Below are positions 1 to 8,090 of a DNA stretch of 64,000 bases, piece by piece. The stretch lies in contig NZ_CP141595.1 of NCBI RefSeq assembly GCF_035590735.1, positions 615,001 through 679,000 on the forward strand, in the 5' to 3' direction. The stretch comes from Rossellomorea aquimaris (GTDB lineage: Bacteria; Bacillota; Bacilli; Bacillales; Bacillaceae_B). Numbering within the stretch: the stretch's first letter is position 1; each line of letters begins with the position of its first letter. The notes beneath the pieces are model-generated. The model made no database searches. It had not been told where the DNA came from and saw nothing but the letters and a program-made list of their open reading frames with translations. The position numbers and the translations under genes were made by a program.

Positions 1-140
1 AGCCTGACTGTTTTCTTGTCATTAATAACATAAAAATATTTGATTTTTATAAATATTCTTTCAAATAAAGTTTTTGGGATAAGCTTTTTCAACTAGGAAA
101 AACTAACGGCAAACCCTTAAGCTTGAAAGGAGTCAATTTC
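1..140. other. AT-rich upstream intergenic region
   Basis: This stretch lies before the first gene and is very AT-rich. It presumably carries the promoter of the yfkD-like gene. I could not define a convincing -35/-10 pair, and no open reading frame is supported. The gene to its left is outside the window. Confidence 0.3.
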
Positions 141-983
141 ATGAAAATCATGCGCACTGTTCTTATGGTCATACTCGCATTTTTCGTTGCAACAACGGGT
201 ATCCACGCTGAAAATAGTCCTAAAAAAGAAAGCAAAGAAGCGACGGAGAAAGCTCCGAAACCAACTGAAGATACCAGCGTGAAAATCCCAAACTCAGTAT
301 TAAACATCGCAAAGGAAAATACGTATCCCAATTCTACACAGGATCAACCGTATCTTCAACCGAGCGAATGGTCCCAGGAATTAATCGAAACATCCAATGT
401 GAAAATTGAAAACCCGAATCTGATCCGGATGCTGAATGAATCCACCATGAATAAAGCACCAACCATTGGATTGCGGGCAACGATCTATTTAGGGGAATGG
501 CCTTTAAACTATGCTTCAACCGAGACATCCCCTAACTGGGAATATCAAAAGGTCAACACGAACTACTTCGATAACCGGGGAGGAAAATCCAATTATCAGA
601 TTCACTACGTACAGGAAGCACAAAAAGTAGTGAAGGGTGGATTGACGGCTAAAGTACCACACGCCGATGATGTAGAAAAAATGATGCTCATCAAAGCAAT
701 GGATAAATCAAAGCTGCCACTTGCATTCCAAACGATTGTAGGAGCAGGAACGAAGAAGGATCAGGTGTATAACATTTCACCTAAGCGACTTGGCTACCTC
801 TATGCCTACGCACCGGCGATTAACGAAAAGGGAAAAGTGACCTACGGTGAAGTGTTCCTTGTGATGAAAGGAACAAAACGCTCCGTCGTCGTGAAAAATG
901 TTACATCCCAGGGAGTCGGAGCATGGATTCCGGTCCAGGATCACGTCCACTTCGGCTTCATGGCAAGCGAAACACCAAGATAA
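141..983 (+). CDS. yfkD: YfkD-like secreted protein
   Basis: This 280-residue protein has an N-terminal signal peptide: a basic start, a hydrophobic stretch at about residues 5-20, then GIHAE at the likely cleavage site. A charged, lysine-rich linker follows and then a globular domain. Overall sequence and length match the Bacillus YfkD family, whose function is unknown. The first possible start (TTG at 123) lies upstream of the AAAGGAG ribosome binding site at 126-132, so the ATG at 141 is the real start. In B. subtilis yfkD is close to yfkAB, and the same proximity is seen here, which supports the call. It is probably exported and retained at the envelope. Confidence 0.8.
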   Translation: MKIMRTVLMVILAFFVATTGIHAENSPKKESKEATEKAPKPTEDTSVKIPNSVLNIAKENTYPNSTQDQPYLQPSEWSQELIETSNVKIENPNLIRMLNESTMNKAPTIGLRATIYLGEWPLNYASTETSPNWEYQKVNTNYFDNRGGKSNYQIHYVQEAQKVVKGGLTAKVPHADDVEKMMLIKAMDKSKLPLAFQTIVGAGTKKDQVYNISPKRLGYLYAYAPAINEKGKVTYGEVFLVMKGTKRSVVVKNVTSQGVGAWIPVQDHVHFGFMASETPR

Positions 984-990
984 ATGTTTA

Positions 991-1032
991 AAGAGGAGTG
1001 AAGTGGGGTAAAACTTATTTCACTCTTTTATT
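991..1032 (+). terminator. Rho-independent terminator after yfkD
   Basis: GAGTGAA at 996-1002 pairs with TTCACTC at 1019-1025 and is followed by a T-rich tail. Confidence 0.6.
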
Positions 1033-1087
1033 ATTTTCCTTGATATGTTATAATAATTAGAATATTCAGAATTGAAGGAGGGATATC

Positions 1088-1273
1088 ATGGAGTATCTAC
1101 TTATTTTTGGCGGAATCCTGATTGCGTACACAGCAATGAGAATTTGGTTCGGAGCGAAAAGGGCTAAAGTATATGCCGAAAGCCTCAAAAATCAACAATA
1201 TAACGTAATGGACCCAGCACTACAAAAGAATGACCAACCCATAAAAGACAATCACCGCGGCCCAATCGGATAA
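1088..1273 (+). CDS. Small single-pass membrane protein, unknown function
   Basis: This 61-residue protein has one hydrophobic helix at about residues 3-20 and a short hydrophilic, lysine-rich cytoplasmic tail. A strong GAAGGAGGG ribosome binding site precedes the ATG, and a clear terminator follows. I do not recognise the family. It sits between yfkD and the convergent yfkAB. The initiation signal and terminator make it a real gene, but nothing in it indicates a biochemical role. Confidence 0.6.
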   Translation: MEYLLIFGGILIAYTAMRIWFGAKRAKVYAESLKNQQYNVMDPALQKNDQPIKDNHRGPIG

Positions 1274-1314
1274 GAAGCACACCGGATGAATGTCCGTTGT
1301 GCTTTCTTTTTTTG
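1273..1314 (+). terminator. Rho-independent terminator
   Basis: The arms GAAGCACACCGGA and TCCGTTGTGCTTTC form a hairpin with a TGAATG loop region, followed by seven T. It ends transcription of the small membrane protein gene. Confidence 0.75.
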
Positions 1315-1320
1315 TTTGGA

Positions 1321-1334
1321 GAGGGACGGACCTT
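1321..1334 (+). repeat. GAGGGACGGACCTT repeat, copy 1
   Basis: An exact 14-base copy of a motif found at several gene ends in this window. It lies directly after the T tract of the preceding terminator. Confidence 0.75.
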
Positions 1335-1493
1335 GTGTTGTGGGATGATTTGGAAGGGGTATTTGATGTGTGATTGTCACTTGTTCACATTTTGGTGCGA
1401 AAAACAGTTAAAGTGCCGCAAGTTTAGCGAGAACTGGCACTACAAGGCCGGAAATTTAGTCAACTGATAGAAGATGATCAAATCCAATTTCCA

Positions 1494-1533
1494 TGAAAAA
1501 AAGCCCAAACCCATAACAGATTTGAGCCTCCAC
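1494..1533 (-). terminator. Terminator of yfkAB
   Basis: Read on the minus strand, GGCTCAAA and TTTGGGCT form a stem (with G-T pairs) followed by seven T, just downstream of the yfkAB stop codon. Confidence 0.6.
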
Positions 1534-1539
1534 ACTATT

Positions 1540-2667
1540 TCATCGAGAAATCTTCGCTTCACGCTTCGAAAAGTCCACATCCCCATAATACATAGATTTC
1601 ACGAGCACATTCGGTCCAAGGCAGCGGGCCACCCGGCAGTGGCAATTCAACTCTTTCGCAAGAGGCTGTTGTTTCCACTTTTCAAAAATGTCAGGCAGGG
1701 TATCCTTAGCTATATTTCCAAGGGGTGGCGTATCGCCGAAGTCAGTGACGATGACATCTCCGGTGAAAATATTTACGTTCAGACGAGAACGGCCGTCAGG
1801 GTCATTGCGGACGCTGACATTTTTAGCAGCATAAAGTTCCTTCAGAAAATTCAAATCTTCCTGTGAAGAGCTGCAAGGATAGAATGGGAGTGTTCCAAAG
1901 AGCATCCATACTTTTTCATCACGGAAGGAAAGAATGTCTCTGATGGCTTCCCTGGTTTCTTCCAATGAAAGGGTTTCTAAGCTTGACGCGAAATCGGAAG
2001 GGTACATCGGGTGAATTTCGTGACGACCGCACTTCATTTCGTCTACTATCTGACGATGGATTTTTTCCAAGTAGGGCAGGGTGTTTTTATTTAACATAGT
2101 TTCTGCCGATACAAGGACTCCCCGTTCAGATAGAGCACGGCTGTTTTCAATCATGCGGTCAAAGAGTTTCTGACGCTGCTCCCTCGTTGGCTTTCTTTCC
2201 ATATTGGCAAAGCCGACGTCGATGAACTCATCGATCGTTCCCCAGTTGTGCGAGATGTGCAGGACATCCAGGTATGGGGCGATTAACAAGTAGCGATCGA
2301 GGTCCAGGGTCAAGTTGGAGTTGATCTGGGTATGTACGCCTCTGGAATGTGCATACTTGAGTAATGGCAAAACATAATTTTCAACGGATTTCTTGGACAT
2401 CATCGGCTCTCCGCCGGTAATACTAAGGGAACGAAGTGTTTTGATATCGTCGAGCTTCTGCAGAATCAATTCAATGGGAAGGGCGCTTGGATCCTTCGGG
2501 GATAACGTATAACCGACGGCACAGTGCTCGCATCTCATGTTGCAGAGCGTCGTGGTGGTGAATTCTATATTGGAAAGCGTGATGTCACCATGCTCATCCA
2601 CATCTAAGTAAGCCTCCCAAGGGTCATGCTCTATGGACATTTTCTTGGAGAGAGTATCAGTTTTCAT
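1540..2667 (-). CDS. yfkAB: Radical SAM protein YfkAB
   Basis: This 375-residue radical SAM enzyme carries the 4Fe-4S motif as CNMRCEHC at about residues 42-49, followed by SITGGEP, the usual SAM-contacting region. Later segments include YPCSSSQEDL and a C-terminal CHCRVARC cysteine cluster, which could bind a further iron-sulfur centre. Length and sequence match the fused YfkA/YfkB protein of Bacillus; its substrate is not known. The ATG follows GGAG (AAAGGAGC on the minus strand). The gene converges on the small membrane protein gene and has its own terminator. Confidence 0.82.
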   Translation of the reverse strand: MKTDTLSKKMSIEHDPWEAYLDVDEHGDITLSNIEFTTTTLCNMRCEHCAVGYTLSPKDPSALPIELILQKLDDIKTLRSLSITGGEPMMSKKSVENYVLPLLKYAHSRGVHTQINSNLTLDLDRYLLIAPYLDVLHISHNWGTIDEFIDVGFANMERKPTREQRQKLFDRMIENSRALSERGVLVSAETMLNKNTLPYLEKIHRQIVDEMKCGRHEIHPMYPSDFASSLETLSLEETREAIRDILSFRDEKVWMLFGTLPFYPCSSSQEDLNFLKELYAAKNVSVRNDPDGRSRLNVNIFTGDVIVTDFGDTPPLGNIAKDTLPDIFEKWKQQPLAKELNCHCRVARCLGPNVLVKSMYYGDVDFSKREAKISR

Positions 2668-2781
2668 TATAAAAGCTCCTTTATAAATAAGTCACTTATC
2701 CATTATTGAGAAAGGGTCAGCCCTTGTCAATCGGAAAGTTATTAGTTACCATAGTAAACGTATTGAAAGGAGAGAGAACTC

Positions 2782-2964
2782 TTGGGTAAAGCTATCAACG
2801 ATAAAGACTCACAAGTGAGCTATTTAAAACAACGCCTGAACCTGTTCGTCGACGTTCTGGACTCAATCGATCCCGAACAAGCTGACATTGACGATATCGA
2901 CCGCCTGATCGCAATGATCGATGATATAGAAGTAAAATGCGAGCAATTTAAGAAGAATGAGTAG
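2782..2964 (+). CDS. SE1561-family small protein
   Basis: This 60-residue acidic protein is largely predicted alpha-helical (QRLNLFVDVLDSID, DDIDRLIAMIDDIE). It matches the short SE1561 family of Bacillaceae and Staphylococcaceae, of unknown function. The start is TTG with a GAAAGGAGAG ribosome binding site. It is divergent from yfkAB and followed by a terminator. No enzyme or DNA-binding motif is visible. A soluble helical regulator or adaptor is possible but not indicated. Confidence 0.7.
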   Translation: MGKAINDKDSQVSYLKQRLNLFVDVLDSIDPEQADIDDIDRLIAMIDDIEVKCEQFKKNE

Positions 2965-2992
2965 GAGTCCTGGATGGGGCTCTTATTTTTTT
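2961..2992 (+). terminator. Terminator after SE1561-family gene
   Basis: GGAGTCC and GGGGCTC form a short stem ending in a T-rich run. It is immediately followed by another GAGGGACGGACCTT copy. Confidence 0.55.
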
Positions 2993-3000
2993 ATGTTTTG

Positions 3001-3014
3001 GAGGGACGGACCTT
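3001..3014 (+). repeat. GAGGGACGGACCTT repeat, copy 2
   Basis: Exact copy of the motif, again just after a T-rich terminator tail. Confidence 0.75.
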
Positions 3015-3069
3015 GGATGGATGTGTTGGCGTTAGGGTTCTTCCGGGTGCTGAATTTGTCGTGTTTTGT

Positions 3070-3245
3070 AGAACGGTCGATATATGGGTGATTTCGGTTG
3101 ATAAAACAGAATAACGGTCGATAAATCAGAATGACGGTTGATAAATCCAAATAACGGTCGATAAATCCACTAACAACGTTCCATAAACCCAACACCTCAT
3201 TTTATGCAAGAGAGTAGACGAGAATACCAAGCAGGATTTCCCCAC
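3070..3245 (-). repeat. Composite element copy 1: six ~20-bp units plus module
   Basis: Six degenerate units with the plus-strand core CGGTCGATAAA begin at 3074, 3095, 3115, 3135, 3155 and 3177, so spacing is 20-22 bp. On the minus strand the core reads TTTATCGACCG, which resembles the TTTATGATCCGG units of the copies near 46.5 and 57.0 kb. At 3228-3244 the minus strand reads GGGGAAATCCTGCTTGG, matching the module of the other copies. The element fills the gap between the SE1561-family gene and the acetyltransferase gene. No coding potential is supported. Confidence 0.75.
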
Positions 3246-3282
3246 TGAAACGTCAAACTTCTATAAAAAAGGAGTGACGCAT

Positions 3283-3729
3283 ATGATCATCACACCCATC
3301 GAAAAACACCAATGCCAGGCAGCCAAAGACGTGATCCTCTCTGGTTTCCTCGAACGGTTCGGCTTCATCGATCACAGCTTGAATCCCGATATCCATGATA
3401 TTGCAGGAGAGTATGATGGGTCGCATCATCATTTTTTTATAGGAAGAGAGAACAACGACATCATTTGCACAGGCGCTATCCGAAAAGAATCACAAGATAC
3501 GTATCAGATTGTGAGGATGTCGGTACAATCCCCATACAGGAAACGTGGTTTCGGCCGCATCATGCTCAAATTTCTTGAAGAAAAAGCACATTCCCTTGGT
3601 GCTCGCAACCTCATCCTCGAAACGAACAAACATTGGGCAGACGCCATCCGATTTTACCAAAACAACGGATACATCTATAAGGAAGAAGACGAGGTTTCAT
3701 GTTATTTCGAGAAGGAAATTCCATTGTGA
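3283..3729 (+). CDS. GNAT-family N-acetyltransferase
   Basis: This 148-residue protein has the acetyl-CoA binding signature: RMSVQSPYRKRGFGRIML gives the R/Q-x-x-G-x-G/A loop (RKRGFGR), followed by LEEKAHSLGARNLILETN and FYQNNGY, typical of GNAT motifs A and B. It should transfer an acetyl group from acetyl-CoA to an unknown small molecule or protein. A longer reading could begin at GTG 3274, but that codon overlaps the AAAAGGAG ribosome binding site, so ATG 3283 is preferred. Confidence 0.8.
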   Translation: MIITPIEKHQCQAAKDVILSGFLERFGFIDHSLNPDIHDIAGEYDGSHHHFFIGRENNDIICTGAIRKESQDTYQIVRMSVQSPYRKRGFGRIMLKFLEEKAHSLGARNLILETNKHWADAIRFYQNNGYIYKEEDEVSCYFEKEIPL

Positions 3730-3735
3730 AATCCC

Positions 3736-3764
3736 TTTCAATCTCATTCTTATAGGAGTATAAT
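3736..3764 (+). promoter_or_regulatory. Sigma-A-type promoter of the fumarase gene
   Basis: TTTCAA at 3736-3741, a 17-bp spacer, and a perfect TATAAT at 3759-3764, located 49 bp before the fumarase ATG. Confidence 0.5.
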
Positions 3765-3813
3765 GATGTATGAAAATTAAGACTGTTTTTGAGATCTTTA
3801 GAGGGGGAGAACG

Positions 3814-5370
3814 ATGAATAAAGAGACATTACAGCAAAGTATGTACGATTTGATTGTGGAAACATCCACGAACCTGCCAAAGGATGTCAGGCGTGCGATC
3901 CGTTCGGCGAAAGCCCGTGAGAACGCAGGTACACGCTCGGCGATGAGCTTGGACACGATTTCGAATAATGTAAAGATGGCGGATGACAATGTATCACCGA
4001 TTTGTCAGGATACAGGACTTCCGACTTTTAAAATAAAAACACCGGTCGGCGTGAATCAGCTTGAAATCAAAGATGCGATCTATGCTGCCATGGTACAGGC
4101 GACGAAGGACGGAAAGCTTCGGCCGAACTCAGTTGATTCATTGACCGGGGCAAACTCAGGAGACAATCTTGGCTTAGGGACACCGGTCATCAAGTTCGAG
4201 CAGTGGGAAAAGGATTACATTGATGCGCGCTTGATTTTAAAAGGTGGCGGTTGTGAAAATAAAAATATCCAGTACAGCCTTCCGTGTGAACTAGAAGGAC
4301 TGGGCCGTGCCGGTCGTGACCTGGATGGAATCCGTAAATGCGTGATGCATTCGGTGTATCAGGCCCAGGGACAAGGCTGCAGTGCCGGCTTCATCGGCGT
4401 CGGAATCGGGGGAGACCGTTCTTCAGGCTATGACTTGGCAAAAGAACAACTGTTCCGTTCCGTTGATGACGTGAATGCGAATGAAGACCTTCGTAAGTTA
4501 GAAGAGTATGTGATGGAACATGCGAATGAGCTTGGAATCGGCACGATGGGATTCGGTGGCGAAACGACTCTGCTTGGCTGTAAAGTCGGCGTGATGAATC
4601 GTATTCCTGCGAGCTTCTTCGTATCAGTTGCCTATAACTGTTGGGCATTCCGTCGTTTAGGCGTGAAGCTTGATGTGGAATCAGGCGGTATCGACGAATG
4701 GTTCTACCAGGAAGGCGAGAAAATCGATCTTACTCAAGGGTCAGAAGCTGAGCTTGAAACGGCAGCGGCTTCATCCGGCGAACAGCCAAACGTTGTGGTA
4801 CTCCAAGCTCCAATCACCGAAGAGAAAATCCGTGAGCTGAAAGTGGGAGATGTGGTTCAAATCAACGGCCGCATGTACACCGGCCGTGACGCGATTCACA
4901 AGCATCTGAGTGAGAATGATGCACCAGTGGATCTTGATGGTCAAATCATCTATCACTGTGGTCCGGTCATGCTGAAGGACGATGAAGGCAACTGGCACGT
5001 CAAAGCGGCTGGCCCGACAACATCGATTCGTGAAGAGCCTTATCAAGGGGACATCATGAAGCGCTTCGGAATCCGGGCGGTCATCGGAAAAGGTGGAATG
5101 GGTCCGAAAACCCTTGCTGCCTTGAAAGATCATGGCGGAGTGTATCTGAATGCCATAGGTGGAGCGGCTCAATACTACGCAGATTGCATCAAAGGGGTAG
5201 ATGGAGTGGATCTGATGCAGTTCGGTATTCCTGAAGCGATGTGGCACCTGAATGTAGAAGGTTTCACAGCGGTTGTAACAATGGACTCCCATGGTAACAG
5301 CCTCCATGAAGAAGTGGATAAATCGTCATTGGAAAAATTAGCTCAATTTAAAGAGCCTGTTTTTAAATAA
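3814..5370 (+). CDS. fumA: Class I (iron-sulfur) fumarate hydratase
   Basis: This 518-residue enzyme interconverts fumarate and malate in the TCA cycle. It matches single-chain class I fumarases, which use an oxygen-sensitive 4Fe-4S cluster. Likely cluster cysteines are C64 in CQDTGLP, C189 in GQGCSAGF and C276 in YNCWAF; their spacing resembles the known class I pattern. The C-terminal part contains GKGGMGP and the GGAAQYYAD segment typical of the beta domain. RBS AGGGGGAG precedes the ATG. It is a single-gene unit with its own promoter and terminator. B. subtilis uses the unrelated class II FumC; whether a class II gene also exists here cannot be seen. Confidence 0.88.
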   Translation: MNKETLQQSMYDLIVETSTNLPKDVRRAIRSAKARENAGTRSAMSLDTISNNVKMADDNVSPICQDTGLPTFKIKTPVGVNQLEIKDAIYAAMVQATKDGKLRPNSVDSLTGANSGDNLGLGTPVIKFEQWEKDYIDARLILKGGGCENKNIQYSLPCELEGLGRAGRDLDGIRKCVMHSVYQAQGQGCSAGFIGVGIGGDRSSGYDLAKEQLFRSVDDVNANEDLRKLEEYVMEHANELGIGTMGFGGETTLLGCKVGVMNRIPASFFVSVAYNCWAFRRLGVKLDVESGGIDEWFYQEGEKIDLTQGSEAELETAAASSGEQPNVVVLQAPITEEKIRELKVGDVVQINGRMYTGRDAIHKHLSENDAPVDLDGQIIYHCGPVMLKDDEGNWHVKAAGPTTSIREEPYQGDIMKRFGIRAVIGKGGMGPKTLAALKDHGGVYLNAIGGAAQYYADCIKGVDGVDLMQFGIPEAMWHLNVEGFTAVVTMDSHGNSLHEEVDKSSLEKLAQFKEPVFK

Positions 5371-5377
5371 GGAAATG

Positions 5378-5412
5378 GAACCACCTCGTTATAGATGCGG
5401 GGTGGTTTTTCT
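5378..5412 (+). terminator. Terminator of fumarase gene
   Basis: AACCACCTCG and CGGGGTGGTT arms followed by TTT. Confidence 0.75.
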
Positions 5413-5491
5413 GTTGGATATTTATGTTAAAATATGAAACCATAGAGACCGTTCTTTCGTATTACATACAAACAGGATCTGGAGGGCTACG

Positions 5492-6058
5492 ATGATTTTC
5501 AATAAATTGGTGAGCATGTTGTTTCTTTCTTTAATGGTGTTCTTAACAGGGTGTGCAAGCAATAGTGAAAAATCGAATATTACTTCAATTGAAGACGTGA
5601 ATATTGATACGTTAAAAGAAAACAGCGGAACCTATGTGGGGGACAACTCCAAGGTCAGTGCGATCCTTCAGGAATTGCCTGGTGGAGAAACGATTCAGGA
5701 AATCGATCTTTCAAGAGAAATGGTGAAGGTGACCTATGGGAATAAAGAAGGGAGCCTCTCTGAAAGTGACGTGGATGAGTTTTGGTTTGACGGTGATCAT
5801 GCAGACCGGAAGAACTTTTATTACAACGCCGTCTACCTGACCCTTCTCGTTCCGAATGCCCAGGAATATCACTTCCAAGTAGACGAATCCATGGTATCCG
5901 TTTCAAGGGACAAAATGGTCAAGAACCTCCAAGATGAATTTGAAGAATTCCCATCAGGCGAAGCCATCTGGGACAAAAAGATCGTATCTGAATTCATCGA
6001 TGAACATAACGGAAAACTAACCGAAATGGCCACGAAGTATCAGACGTTTTTTGAGTGA
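5492..6058 (+). CDS. DUF4825-type lipoprotein
   Basis: This 188-residue protein has a lipoprotein signal peptide ending in the lipobox LTGC, so Cys21 should be lipidated and the mature protein anchored outside the membrane. The segment ENSGTYVGDNSKVSAIL is the hallmark of DUF4825, a domain of unknown function common in Bacillaceae lipoproteins. RBS CTGGAGGG precedes the ATG. The stop codon TGA overlaps a GAGGGACGGACCTT repeat. No neighbour forms an obvious operon with it. Confidence 0.72.
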   Translation: MIFNKLVSMLFLSLMVFLTGCASNSEKSNITSIEDVNIDTLKENSGTYVGDNSKVSAILQELPGGETIQEIDLSREMVKVTYGNKEGSLSESDVDEFWFDGDHADRKNFYYNAVYLTLLVPNAQEYHFQVDESMVSVSRDKMVKNLQDEFEEFPSGEAIWDKKIVSEFIDEHNGKLTEMATKYQTFFE

Positions 6059-6070
6059 GGGACGGACCTT
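6057..6070 (+). repeat. GAGGGACGGACCTT repeat, copy 3
   Basis: Exact copy that starts within the TGA stop codon of the DUF4825 lipoprotein gene. The repeat therefore abuts, and slightly enters, a coding region. Confidence 0.75.
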
Positions 6071-6357
6071 ATGTCGAAACGAGTCTCACTTCGACGGAAG
6101 GTGAAATGTCAGGGTGACCGGAGATATATGCCTCGATACAAACCAAATCTTTTGTAGAACTTTATTGTGATGGAAGATATATAATCATCTAAACTTCCTT
6201 CTACTGTCAGTACCTCTTGAAGATTCCTTTAGTACCAAAAGAAGGAATCTTTTTGCTTTTTCCATATGAACTTTGAATTTTACATATTTAAAGTATTATC
6301 TTAAATACATCTACATAAGTATGAGGGGGAAGAGTGATAGTGGAGGGGGAAGAGCAT
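6071..6357 (+). other. Intergenic region with isolated -10 and terminator
   Basis: A perfect TATAAT occurs at 6180-6185 without a good -35. A strong terminator follows at 6220-6256. Together they could produce an RNA of about 65 nt, or the terminator may serve the upstream lipoprotein gene. No open reading frame is supported. Confidence 0.3.
6220..6256 (+). terminator. Rho-independent terminator
   Basis: AAGATTCCTT pairs with AAGGAATCTT across a short loop and is followed by a T run. Confidence 0.7.
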
Positions 6358-7146
6358 ATGACAAATGCGATCGTAGCTCGATCTTTAGATGAGATTCAAT
6401 TTTGGTCGAGAATTATGAAGGAGCATGCGTTGTTTCTGAGCTTGGGATTCACGTATGATCAAAAGCAATTAATTGAAGAAGCACAGCAGTTCATTACGGT
6501 TTTCGAAAGAATCGAGGAGAAGCTGAATAGATACTCCATCAACACGGATGTGCGACAAATCCAAGCTTTTAACAGTGAAGTTTATCAAGCGGCAGCTGCG
6601 ATTTGGAACTATAAGCGGAAAATACTAGGATTGACATTGCGATGTGAAATCCGTTCTAATAATTATCCATTGTTAGTGGATCATATTAGCAGGGAGGCAG
6701 CATTCTTTGCCAAACGTCTGCAGGAACTGAATGAGGGGAAACTTGTTCCTGAACAGGATTCAATAATCCAGGAAAATGTATTCTTCCTGAAGATCATGGC
6801 CGATCACGCAAAATTTATCGGACATCTATTGGATCCTTCCGAACGAAAATTAGTTGAACAGGCGAGAGAGTTCAGCCAGGATTTCGACCAACTCGTTTTT
6901 CAAGCGATTGATTTAGACTCCATGCGTCCACAATCCGAAACAAAGCCAATGTTGAACCAATTTCTGAATCAAAATAAGGTTTCAGTTAAGTCATTGCGTG
7001 ATTTCAAGAAAACCGCAAGAGAATTAATTGAAGAATGCAGAATCAAAAGTAATATCCATCCACTTTTGGCTGATCACACATTTAGAGAAGCAGAACGATT
7101 CCTGGAAATCATCGATTTATTTGAAGCGAGTTTGCAAACGAAATAA
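6358..7146 (+). CDS. DUF2935 family protein
   Basis: This 262-residue, all-helical protein consists of two related halves. Each has an EIQFWSRIMKEHALFL- or FLKIMADHAKFIGHLL-like segment and later a HPLLADHTFREAERFLEII- or YPLLVDHISREAAFFAKRL-like segment. This is the DUF2935 pattern of Bacillus and Clostridium proteins. The conserved His and Glu residues in helices suggest a metal-binding, hemerythrin- or ferritin-like bundle, but this is inference. ATG 6358 has GGAGGGG nine bases upstream; an in-frame GTG at 6334 is less likely. Confidence 0.75.
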   Translation: MTNAIVARSLDEIQFWSRIMKEHALFLSLGFTYDQKQLIEEAQQFITVFERIEEKLNRYSINTDVRQIQAFNSEVYQAAAAIWNYKRKILGLTLRCEIRSNNYPLLVDHISREAAFFAKRLQELNEGKLVPEQDSIIQENVFFLKIMADHAKFIGHLLDPSERKLVEQAREFSQDFDQLVFQAIDLDSMRPQSETKPMLNQFLNQNKVSVKSLRDFKKTARELIEECRIKSNIHPLLADHTFREAERFLEIIDLFEASLQTK

Positions 7147-7252
7147 AGGTGGGTTTTGATAACCGCTTTTACTATTGGATACTTTTAGTACACATGAATC
7201 CTTCCCGTTCTCAAAAACTAAGGGAAACGGAATGTGAAAGAAGGGTTCAATT

Positions 7253-8029
7253 TTGCGGAAATCACTAAAAGTGTTGGTAATAGCGTCAATCTTAGTATTG
7301 CTCATCCCGGCACAAGCCTATGCAGTTTCGAATAACCCCATTGGCTGGGGATTTAAGAAGAGTCAGAATGAAGTTCCTGCAGAAGCAGGGGCCCAGCATG
7401 ATCAGCTGCTTGAGAAATATGACGCCTTTTACAAGGGATCACCGGATAAAAAAGTCCTGTATCTGACCTTTGATAATGGGTATGAAAATGGCTATACAGG
7501 GAAGATCCTTGATGTATTGAAACAAGAAAAAGTGCCAGCGACCTTCTTCGTGACAGGTCACTACTTACTTAGTGCCGAAGACCTGGTCAAGCGAATGGTG
7601 AAAGAAGGACATATCGTCGGGAACCATTCCTGGCATCACCCGGATTTCACGGCAAGCTCGGATCAAAAAATCCGGGAAGAGCTGCAGAAAGTAAAAGTGA
7701 AAACGAAGGAATTGACAGGTCAGAAAGAAATGAACTACTTGCGACCGCCAAGAGGTGTATTCTCTGAACGAACGCTTCAAATCGCGAAAGAGGAAGGTTA
7801 CACTCACGTCTTCTGGTCGCTGGCCTTTATCGATTGGAAAACCGATCAGCAAAGAGGTTGGCAATATTCGTACGACAATATCATGGCCCAGGCCCATCCA
7901 GGCGCGATCATCCTTCTGCACTCCGTCTCCAAAGACAACGCAGACGCCATGGAAAAAGCCATAAAAGACCTAAAGAAAAGAGGCTACACCTTCAAAAGCC
8001 TGGATGAACATCCAATGATGAAAAAATAA
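7253..8029 (+). CDS. pdaA: Polysaccharide deacetylase PdaA (delta-lactam-forming)
   Basis: This 258-residue protein has an N-terminal signal peptide and a NodB polysaccharide deacetylase domain. Motifs are YLTFDNGYENG (motif 1, with the N that is typical of PdaA in place of the second D), GNHSWHHPD (motif 2 metal histidines) and RPPRG (motif 3). PdaA removes the acetyl group of N-acetylmuramic acid during muramic-delta-lactam formation in spore cortex, so it implies an endospore former. The start is TTG with an AAGAAGGG ribosome binding site. I saw no convincing sigma-G promoter in the short upstream gap. Confidence 0.85.
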   Translation: MRKSLKVLVIASILVLLIPAQAYAVSNNPIGWGFKKSQNEVPAEAGAQHDQLLEKYDAFYKGSPDKKVLYLTFDNGYENGYTGKILDVLKQEKVPATFFVTGHYLLSAEDLVKRMVKEGHIVGNHSWHHPDFTASSDQKIREELQKVKVKTKELTGQKEMNYLRPPRGVFSERTLQIAKEEGYTHVFWSLAFIDWKTDQQRGWQYSYDNIMAQAHPGAIILLHSVSKDNADAMEKAIKDLKKRGYTFKSLDEHPMMKK

Positions 8030-8083
8030 GAGGGACGGACCTTCATTCCTAGGACCTGGTCCTAGGAATTGAGGTCCGTCCCT
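8030..8083. repeat. Long near-perfect hairpin built from two inverted GGGACGGACCT repeats
   Basis: AGGGACGGACCT at 8031-8042 is inverted as AGGTCCGTCCCT at 8072-8083. Between them ATTCCTAGGACC and GGTCCTAGGAAT complete a palindrome centred on 8057, with a single mismatch and one G-T pair in about 26 bp. It separates the convergent pdaA and DUF4362 genes and starts one base after the pdaA stop codon. It probably acts as a bidirectional terminator, although its T tracts are weak. Confidence 0.8.
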
Positions 8084-8090
8084 GAACTTT

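Noticed and set aside
2983..3195. 70-codon ORF on the minus strand
   Set aside because: Its codons come from the tandem repeat array (repeated IYRP-like translations) and it has no start signals.
4771..5307. 178-codon antisense ORF over fumarase
   Set aside because: It lies wholly opposite a well-supported fumarase gene and has no ribosome binding site or recognisable motif.
7147..7252. Sigma-G promoter before pdaA
   Set aside because: A TGAATC-like -35 exists at 7195-7200, but no -10 box lies at proper spacing.
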